From Monomorium pharaonis (lineage: Eukaryota; Arthropoda; Insecta; Hymenoptera; Formicidae), in the NCBI RefSeq assembly GCF_013373865.1, contig NC_050474.1, positions 12,959,045 through 13,023,044 on the forward strand: a stretch of 64,000 nucleotides of DNA, in the 5' to 3' direction. The notes under the pieces are model-generated. The model was not told the DNA's origin and did no database searches. It was given only the letters and a program-made list of their open reading frames with translations. Positions within the stretch are counted from its first letter, which is position 1. Each line of letters starts with the position of its first letter. Below, one piece after another: positions 55,870 through 64,000 of this stretch. A program made the translations under genes and the position numbers.

Positions 55870-56605
55870 TTTCTGAAATCCGATGATACTAGTTCTTATC
55901 CCAAGTTCGTATCTTCAACCGTTCCCGAGATATGCATATTTCAAAATTTAATTAATTATTTATTTATTTAATTAATTAATCCGAAAACATCCGATAATAC
56001 TAGTGCTTATTCCAAGTTCGTGTCTCCAACCGTTCTCGAGAAATGCAGATTTTAACATTAATTAATTAATTAGTTAATTAATTTTAGATGCGTATTGACT
56101 CTTTAAAGTCTTCCAAAGGTACAGTGTTAATGTCAAGTACGCACCTCCAATCGTTCACGAAATTTTCACGTTTTAAAATTTAATTAATTAATTAATCCGA
56201 AGACATTTAATAATACTAGTGCTTATCCCAAGTTCACATCTCCAACCGTTCTTGAGATATGCAAATTTTAACATTAATTAATTAATTAATTAAATTTAGA
56301 TACGTATTAACTTTTTGAAACTTCCAAAAATATAGTGCTTATACCAAGAACGCATCACCAAACATTTTTGAGGTATGCATGTTTTAAAGTTTAAATATTT
56401 AATTAATTAAAATTTAATTAAATAATTAATCCGAAGACATCTGATAATACTTATACCAAGTCCGTATCTCTAACCGTTCTCGAGATATGCATGTTACAAG
56501 GTTTAATTAATTAATTTTAGATAAGCATTGACTCTCTAAAGTGTTCCGATGGTACTAGTGCTTATTCCAAGTTCGTATCTCCAACCGTTCTCGAGATATG
56601 CACCT
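55870..56605. repeat. Seven-unit degenerate tandem array, about 110-120 bp period
   Basis: CCAACCGTTCTCGAGATATG or close variants recur at about 55917, 56030, 56151, 56245, 56359, 56473 and 56583, interleaved with CCGA(A)GACATCTGATAATACTAG and TTAATTAATTAATT words. Unit divergence is high, so the array is old. No coding potential. Confidence 0.75.
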
Positions 56606-57008
56606 AAGAACAGATTAGACGAGCGCCAACTAGCGTAAATAGTATGAATTGGACATAGAAAATTTCTAAATGAAAATTTCACATTTCTGACTTTGCATTG
56701 CGATATCTCCACTCGTAAGACACATAGCAAAAAAATGACAAAAATTTTCTTATACAAATCAAACTCAAACTTTTGATTGAGCCTAATTAGAATTCAATCG
56801 GTTCAGCCGTTATTGAGATTTGATAAATTCAGGTGCTCGCAAGTCGCGTACTCGCGCTGCGCTTTCACTTGGCGCAAGACACTACCGTGTCTTTTGATAT
56901 TCACTGAATCGATAGCAATCATGTCAGTTTTAGATATTCAAAAAATAGACAAGTTAATAGAGTAATGTACTGTAAACACAAAATGTACTGAAAAATGATT
57001 TTTTTTTT
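56606..57008. other. Unclassified repeat-like segment, no gene
   Basis: GC-richer islands near 56615 and 56845 and an ATCGGTTCAGCCGTTATTGAG word resembling the CCGTTCTCGAG core of the array. Probably transposon-derived. No exon. Confidence 0.35.
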
Positions 57009-58640
57009 TTACAATTTGCTTGAGAAGAAAATATGATATGAAATTTGTTCTATAAAGATTATCGAGCCATCATGTAAAATACAGCAATTGTCAAATTCTT
57101 TTGTAGAAAGACTGAATCCTGCCAACTCTATTTTGTAGATAACGTTATTTTGTGCATTTGTGAAATAAAAAATAGGGTATACTTTCATTTCATTTTTTTC
57201 TACAATTTGACTTGCTTCATACAATCTGTTGCTTACTTGTTCCAAATAACTTATTCCCGTATGTATTTTACTCTTTAATTTATATAAGAAATTTTCAAAC
57301 TTGAATGCACTAAACGAATCTAATGGATCAAACAAGGGGACATCATTTAAAAGATGTACAAGATTATGTATGTACATCACATGAAATATGTTGGATACCA
57401 TACAATTCACCAAAATTTTTAATAAAGTAAATCAATAATTCATGTGCATATTCTCGCTGATCAATACAGAGACGCGTGTGACAAAGTATTCTTATCGCTA
57501 TACTTAAACATAAAAATGTTCATAAATATGCAATGATAAAACATTTTCTAATAATATTGGTCCTGTATATAGTAAAAACAAATGAAATTCAGTAGCTTTT
57601 TATCTGTCAATTTCAAATATACTTCGTGGATATCTAGCAAATTCTTTAGGTATAAATTTTCTCATATTTACATATTTATTTGAAACACTTTTTAGTAAAT
57701 CTGATTTTATTCGAACATGCATTTTGCCTCGAATCCAGAATTGCAATAGTTCTTTTATCACTCTTAAGCATACTAAGTGCGTGTAATCCAGAGGTAATTT
57801 AAACACCATGCCAATGTCTGTATCTTCAAGTATAGATGTCAAATTATGATGTTTAGATTTTATTTTTGAAAGAAGCATCTGTTCGAAGAGAACATTTCAA
57901 ATTTGGAAAAACAACTCTATTTTCTATAAAATCACCTTCGCAAATACATTTTGTACAGGCAAAAATCCTGTATGACTTAATTCCAGCAATAAAAGCTCTT
58001 GCTGGAGCATCACATATGAATTTATTTTTACAAGAATAAGTTTATCATTAATATGTACCACAATTGTTCTTTATACGCAATATATCTGTAACTAATGGTT
58101 GTAAGAAAGTATTTACATCTTGTGGTTTTTTTATACCATAATAAATTCTAACTGGAAATGGTTCTGTGTATAAAGTATTATCCACTATAGCAGCTAAAAT
58201 AGACCAAATTGTCTAGAGAAACTTTTAAATACAGGCAATCCATCTATATTAAAATTTAAATATATTTCTTGTGGCAAATTGACATAATATTTATATATTG
58301 AAGCTTTGATGTTTTCTTCTAAATCAAAGTGTACATATTTTTCTTCTTGGGAAAGATGTAAAATATTTAATTGTTTATTTCGTGGTGCTTTTATCAAAGA
58401 TTACATCTTTTGGCAAACGTTTATGATTATGTTTCCTTAAAATTTCTGGAAGATGATTTGCTGCTGCACGAGTTATAGTATGTTTTACAATCCAGAAACG
58501 TATATCATACCCGATATCAAATATTTTGTTTTGTATATTAAAAAAATTTTTTTTCATCATTTTCAGTAGATGCCCAGATAGAAAAATGATATCATTGTGC
58601 TCAGCATGTATACATATATTGATATAATATGATCTCAAAA
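57009..58640 (-). pseudogene. Second CACTA/EnSpm-like transposase, heavily decayed
   Basis: Minus strand, five or more blocks in changing frames, in protein order. About 58640-58375: RFWIVKHTITRAAANHLPEI. 58397-58194: LNFNIDGLPVFKSFSRQF, with the first catalytic Asp region. 58190-57880: PVRIYYGIKKPQDV, FICDAPARAFIAGIKSYR and VVFPNLKCSLRTDASF. 57878-57600: KLPLDYTHLVCLRVIKELLQ, the second Asp region, and FIPKEFARYPRS. 57413-57009: FHVMYIHNLVHLLNDV and LDSFSAFKFENFLYKLK. The order matches TNP2-like proteins with the DUF4218-type C-terminus, and is distinct from the copy at 11372-13887. Stops and frameshifts rule out function. Confidence 0.75.
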
Positions 58641-59502
58641 ATGCATACAGATGCGTGCGTATATGCTGCTCAAAACGCAGTCACATTATAACGCCAAAAA
58701 TATATCTCATGTGATAACATTATGATAACAAAACTTGACACACAATACATGCATTTATACATCATTTGAGCTCATAACATGTTCATCACAATGATCTTCA
58801 AAAAGATATTACTTTAAATTTCACGCATTTCTAACTATTTTATAGTATACAATAAATAAAATTACACAAAATTAATTTGTACATAGTAGTTTAATCATTT
58901 TAGTATTGAGTTTTTTAAAAATATAAAATACGCGCGCGCGTGTGTGTGTGTGTAATTTTTATTACAACTTATTTAACATAGATATCATAGCATAACATAG
59001 ATATCATAGATTTATATGCATATATGTTACACAACATAAACAAAGATATAGATTCATGCATGTTACACAACATAAACAAAAGAACATAAAATTTCTGTAG
59101 ATAAAATATAAAACGTAATATCTATATATCCTCTTATAAAATAGCCATGTAACCCTAAAGTTGCCTGCTAATCGCGATTGCATTGTTGCCTCTTTATTCC
59201 GATCGCGATTGGCTGTCTCGCGCTTGACTCGCTTCGTTCGTGTGTGAAGTTTGACAGTTTATAGTTGACAGTTTTTGACAGTTTGACTGTTTAACGAGAG
59301 ACGGAAAGACACAAAAAGAAGCAAGAAAAATACCGGGAAAAAATTACTTAGACTGGAAGATTATAAAATAGCAGAGAGTATTTGTTTTGAATTGCAGATA
59401 CGTTTAACTGATGCTTAACAAAGTAAGTTGAAATTTAATACAATATATTATGACATATTTAATTTAATATAATAATATTATGATATAACCATTTTTGTAT
59501 CA
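58641..59502. other. AT-rich flank with a GC-richer promoter-like patch
   Basis: A CG/TG microsatellite lies at about 58930-58953. Around 59160-59300 a GC-richer stretch (CGATCGCGATTGGCTGTCTCGCGC, shown in part) with repeated TTGACAGTTT words precedes a possible donor AACAAAG|TAAGTT near 59420. It could be a promoter and noncoding first exon, similar to the patch near 5.4 kb. No coding exon seen. Confidence 0.3.
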
Positions 59503-60052
59503 CCATCGCTGTTAGAAGGGTAAGGAAGAGACGTTGGACGCCACGACAGAAACACGTATTTATCAAGTAATTCTTAATTATCTTAATTATTTTTTTTGCC
59601 AATACATTAAATATAATTATAATTTTTTTATTTGTATTGATTAAAAAATTGATATATTGTTATGTAAATGTATGTATATTAATTAAGTTCTTATTATAAT
59701 AAGTTTAAATATATAGTTGACAATTACAGGCATTACTGCTAAAAATATTGTATGGCGAATTAAATAACCTCGCAGTTGAGAATATAAAATTAAGAAAAAA
59801 AAATTGTGTGGTACGAAAAAAAGAGAGAAAGAGAGAAAGAAACGGGAAACAAGATAAGGATCAGGATTAAAATAAGATAAGAAAAAAGAAGGTATAAATA
59901 TTATGTTATTGATATTGATAAGTATACAAGAATATAATTAATGCTACTCGAACATGTTAAGTTTTTGTTTCAATATTTATAATTGGTAAACATTTTCATT
60001 TCTTAAATAATTTTCGAATAAATTTTTATTCTTTGGAGGATTTTTCGAAGTT

Positions 60053-61067
60053 TTTTAAATATATTTGATTAATTTTATTGATCTTGTACTGATTTTTGAA
60101 TGTGTATGTACTTGACGTTTCTTTTTTACTTTTATAAGGTAAAAATATATTTTGGTTATATTTTGGTAGAATTTATCTTCTTTTTGTAAAAATCAAGTGA
60201 TAGTTTGTTCCTTACATAATTTTATTTAAATTGATTTATTTATTATACATTATTCATTTTTTAATTATAAACATATGTAGATGTACGTAACATTATTAAT
60301 ATTTATATTGAATATACATGACTATACGGCAATCATATTTGTTAATGCACATATGTATAGATTTTAATAACAATATTAGTAAAACACAATATAAACACAA
60401 CAAATAACATTAATATAATTAAAATTATATATGTATATGCATATATACAGGGTGACAGCTAACCGGCAGCCAATCTGTAATAGATAGATATATGTATATA
60501 TATATATAGATATACTAATAGATAGATGTATACAAATATACTAATAGATATATTAATATACAAATAAACGTAAATATATATATATATATTTATGTTTATT
60601 TCTATATTAGTATATCTATACATCTATCTATTAGTATATCTATATATATCTATCTATTACAGATTGGCTGCCAGTTAGCTGTCACCCTGTATATATGTGT
60701 ATACATATATAATTTTATTTATATTAATGTTATTTGTTGTGTTTATATTGTGTTTTTACTAATATTGTTATTAGAATTTATACATATGTGCATTAACAAA
60801 TATGATTGCCGTATACATGTATATTCAATATAAATATTAATAATGTTATGTACATCTACATATGTTTATAATTAAAAAATGAATAATGTATAATAAATAA
60901 ATCAATTTAAATAAAATTATGTAAGGAACACTATCACTTGATTTTTACAAAAAGAAGATAAATTCTATCAAAACCTTATAAAAGTAAAAAAAAAAAAAAC
61001 GTTAAGTACATATACATTCACAAATCAGTCGAAAGATCAATAAAATCAATCAAATATATTTAAATAC
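60053..61067. repeat. Palindrome of about 1 kb
   Basis: The arms (about 60053-60510 and 60610-61067) are imperfect reverse complements over most of their length, including ACAGGGTGACAGCTAACCGG at 60448 and its complement near 60680. The centre near 60560 consists of TAGATAGATA and TATATA words. It is likely a foldback element nested in 59503-62857. Confidence 0.75.
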
Positions 61068-61074
61068 GTCATAT

Positions 61075-61970
61075 ATAATTATATCTAAATTATTTCTTCA
61101 TAAGATAATATTAATGTGAGTTTTTAATTGCAATCAATCCAATTAAATCGGTACATTCAATTTTGAGATATCAAGATTTCTTTCTCGTAAAAGTTCAATA
61201 ACATTATTTTCTTCAGATCAGATTCTTATGTAATATACACACATGTAAATCCAGTTTGCCATTCAAGAGGCTTTACAATGTGCCTACATACAATTTCATT
61301 TTACTAAAACAAAATTATTATGTATAATGTAAATAATGAATTTACGAGAAAGAAATCTTGATATCTCAAAATTGAGTGTACCGATTTAATTGGATTGGTT
61401 GCAATTGAAAACTCACATTAATATTATTTCAGGAAAACATAATTTAGGTATAATTATATATGACGTTATATATAATTATATGTAATTATATATGATTTAT
61501 ATATACCAGCATATATAATTATATATAAATTATTTATGGGCACTATATATAATTTATATATAATTTATATATATTTATATATATTTTTATATATGGACTC
61601 CATTGTTCTTGCCGGCTTATATCTGAAGAAATGCAAATGCTTTATATGATTATAATAATATCAGGTCATATCTGATTGTACCTATTGAAGTTGAGTAATC
61701 ATATATAGATATATATATAATCCTATAAAGTCATATATAGTTTCATATATGAAAGAATAAGAACAACTGAGTCTATATATGAATCTTTCCGAGAAAAAAT
61801 AATTATATACAATTATATCTAAATTATTTTTTCATGAGATAATATTAATGTGAGTTTTCAATTGCAACCAATCCAAATAAATTGGTACACTCAATTTTGA
61901 GATATCAAGATTTCTTTCTCGAAAAAGTTCAATAACATTATTTTCTTCAGATCTTCAAATGACATTATAT
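61075..61970. repeat. Three copies of a 120-bp unit, two direct and one inverted
   Basis: TTTTGAGATATCAAGATTTC occurs at about 61160 and 61895, and inverted near 61340-61380. The flanks (AATATTAATGTGAGTTTT, CAATCAATCCAATTAAAT and variants) match too. Copies 1 and 2 form a hairpin. Confidence 0.7.
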
Positions 61971-62690
61971 ACAATCATATAAAAAAATGGCATTATACAA
62001 TCGTATACGATTGTATGTAACCATATATAAACATATATAACCACATAGCCATATATAATTATATACAACCACATATAATTATATATAATCATATATGATT
62101 ATATATAATTAACATTATATACAATCAGATTGTATGTAACCATATACAGATATATAAATATTTATATATAAATAACCATATATAGATATTTCTAATGAGT
62201 AAATCATAAAAATAGTGGCAGTCCTCTTCCACATCAGACAGGAACAAGAAGCTAATTTTTGCTTGCCTTAACCACGCTACGAGTGATCTTTATGTAGCCG
62301 ATCGACTGCACTTTGCTCCTGAGAGAGTACGCCGCCTATCGACGGCGCCGCGCTCTAACTAGCGGGCAAGTCTGCATATCTAATTGTATATGGCGCCATA
62401 TATAATGCTATATATAATTATATATAGGATGCTCACATAGCATTATATCTGGCGTCACATACAATTATATAAAATTAGATATGGTGCTATATCTGATTAT
62501 ATATGGACCCAGATTAGCCACATTAATATATATGGCTATATATGACTATATAGTTGTATATAATGCTATATATAATTATATACAAAATGCACTACTAACA
62601 CAGCATTATATATGGCGCCACATACAATTATATACAATTAGATATGATATTCAGTTAAACGTACCTGCAATTAAAAATATACATTTTACA
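61440..62690. repeat. TATATAATTATATA-rich tract with GGCGCC palindromes
   Basis: Irregular repetition of ATATATAATTATATA, ATATGGCGCCATATAT and CATTATATCTGGCG. One 158-bp spacing is visible (AGCATTATAT at about 62443 and 62601). A GC-richer island at 62216-62370 (CGACGGCGCCGCGCTC) interrupts it and looks like a separate insertion. Confidence 0.6.
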
Positions 62691-62867
62691 TAACGATATA
62701 TTAATTTTTTAATTAATACAAATAAAAAAAAGAATTATAATTATATTTAATGTATTGGCAAAAAAGATAATTAAGATAATTAAAAATTACTTGATAAATA
62801 TGTGTTACTGTCGTGGGGTTCAACGTCTCTTCTCTATCCTTCTAACAGCGATGGAGTAACAATATAG

Positions 62868-64000
62868 TACTGGCACCCGTAATAGTTCTAGAGTTCCTGA
62901 TAGATTTCAGCAATAGTTCTGTACATTAAATATATTTAAATAGTTTTTTAATTTGGCTGTTGGCATTGCACTACAAGAGTTCCGAAGCTATTTGCAAGTT
63001 TCGTCGACATATCAGGTTTTTAAGCATTTTTAAGCAATTTTTTTATTAGACGGCTGGCACCGCACTACAAGAGTAAATTACCATTTTATAGCGAGTTCCA
63101 TACGAATACATAAAATATTTAAAAAAATAAAATTAAAAAAAATGAGGTGCTAACTTCCAGTGGCACCTCATTAATGAAAATTGAACATTTTAACAGCAGT
63201 TCTACTTGCACCCGTAATAGTTCTAAAGTTCCTGATAGATTTTAGCAATAGTTCTGTACATTAAATATATTTAAACAGTTTTTTAATTTGGCTGTTGGCA
63301 TTGCACCACAAGAGTAAAGTACCACTGTTTGGCGAGTTTCAGTCAACTTTATGACATTTTCTAAAAGTTCTGCAATAATGTCAAAGCTTTTGTAGATTTC
63401 GTCGACAGTTCCGGTCTTTAAGCATTTTTAAGCAATTTTTTTATTAGACGGCTGGCACCGCACTACAAGAGTGAACTACCATTTTATAGCGAGTGCCAGA
63501 CGAGTACATAGCATATTTTAATAGTTCTGCAATAGTTTCAAAGCTTTTTGCAGGTTTTGTCGACACTTCCGGTCTTTAAGTATTTTTAAACAATTTTTTA
63601 GTAGACCGCTGGCACCGCACTACAAGAGTAAACTACCATTTTATAGCGAATTTCAGAAGAGTACATAGCATGTTTTAATAGTTCTGCAATAGGTCCAAAG
63701 CTTTTTGCAGATTTCGTCGACAGTTCCGGTTTTTAAGCATTTTTAAACAATTTTTTTATTAGACGGCTAACACCGCACTACAAGAGTAAATTACCATTTT
63801 ATAGCGAGATCCAGACGAATACATAACATATTTTAATAGTTCTGCAATAGTGACAAAGCTTTCTGTAGGTTTCGTCGACAGTTCCGGTCTTTGAGCATTT
63901 TTAAGAATTTTTTAATTAGACGGCTGGCACCGCACTACAAGAATAAATTACAATTTTATAGCGAGTTCCAGACAAGTACATATTTTAATAGTTCTGCAAT
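62868..64000. repeat. Satellite-like tandem array, 157-bp period, runs off the window
   Basis: GGCTGGCACCGCACTACAAG or a variant starts at 63450, 63607, 63765 and 63922 (spacings 157, 158, 157), with earlier diverged copies at 63292 and 63052. Each unit also has AATAGTTCTGCAATAG, TTTCGTCGACAGTTCCGGT and CCATTTTATAGCGAGTTCCAG. A second unit type (TGGCTGTTGGCATTGCAC) occurs near 62955 and 63292. The array continues beyond 64000. Confidence 0.85.

Larger units (their letters stand above)
59503..62857. mobile_element. 3.3-kb inverted-terminal element without transposase
   Basis: CCATCGCTGTTAGAAGGGTA near 59503 and its complement near 62857, followed on both sides by about 170 bp of matching arms (CGTATTTATCAAGTAATT, ATTAAATATAATTATAATT). 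The interior is AT-rich with nested palindromes and no long open frame. It is non-autonomous; target duplication was not resolved. Confidence 0.6.

Noticed and set aside
62216..62370. tRNA-derived SINE in the GC-richer island
   Set aside because: No box A/box B pair at the right spacing and no cloverleaf could be drawn from the sequence.

Overview
The window is AT-rich eukaryotic DNA made almost entirely of transposable elements, their relics and simple or tandem repeats. The repertoire (BEL/Pao with a tRNA-Tyr primer site, Gypsy, Penelope-like, Jockey-type LINE, CACTA/EnSpm-like, pogo/Tigger-like, PIF/Harbinger, many MITEs) and two loci of the DUF4806 type suggest an insect, most likely an ant or other hymenopteran. 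That species call is inference from family resemblance. No ordinary single-copy host gene is complete here.

Layout. 1-5450: AT-rich DNA with two long inverted repeats, CA/ACGC microsatellites and a short GC-rich promoter-like patch. 5578-15182: plus-strand DUF4806-type locus whose three recognisable exons join in phase across an 8.8 kb intron filled by a truncated BEL/Pao element and a CACTA-like transposase with its subterminal repeats. 15480-20613: a palindromic pogo-like element made of two inverted copies of its own 5' half, carrying a 207-bp MITE in one arm and a 1.87-kb solo LTR in the other. 21475-24149: two more LTR-type insertions. 24150-26815: an AT-rich tandem array split by a purine-skewed retrosequence with a 16-bp target duplication. 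About 27257: a fragment resembling 5S rRNA. 28080-31430: a pogo/Tigger-like transposon with an open transposase frame (DD35D).

32636-47734: a second DUF4806-type locus, minus strand, a pseudogene with at least four in-frame stops. One intron holds a Gypsy element (33100-43219), which holds an LTR-type element (34324-39485), which holds a LINE (35073-38222). Another intron holds a Penelope-like relic, itself hit by a 1.4-kb inverted-repeat element. The last exon is split by a 234-bp LTR-like insertion.

48080-50138: nested inverted-repeat elements. 50139-54373: a PIF/Harbinger element with GGCCCAG termini and TTA target duplications; its three-exon transposase is open, while its Myb/SANT-like partner gene has two frameshifts. 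55291-56605: a TA-flanked MITE and a seven-unit array of about 110 bp. 57009-58640: a decayed CACTA-like transposase. 59503-62857: a 3.3-kb inverted-repeat element containing a palindrome of about 1 kb. 62868-64000: a 157-bp satellite running off the end.

I found no new multigene system. The most notable features are structural: paralogues inside the window supply empty sites that date and bound several insertions, a foldback dimer of a DNA transposon, a Gypsy copy flanked by 50-bp direct repeats, and two related DUF4806 loci whose introns act as transposon sinks.
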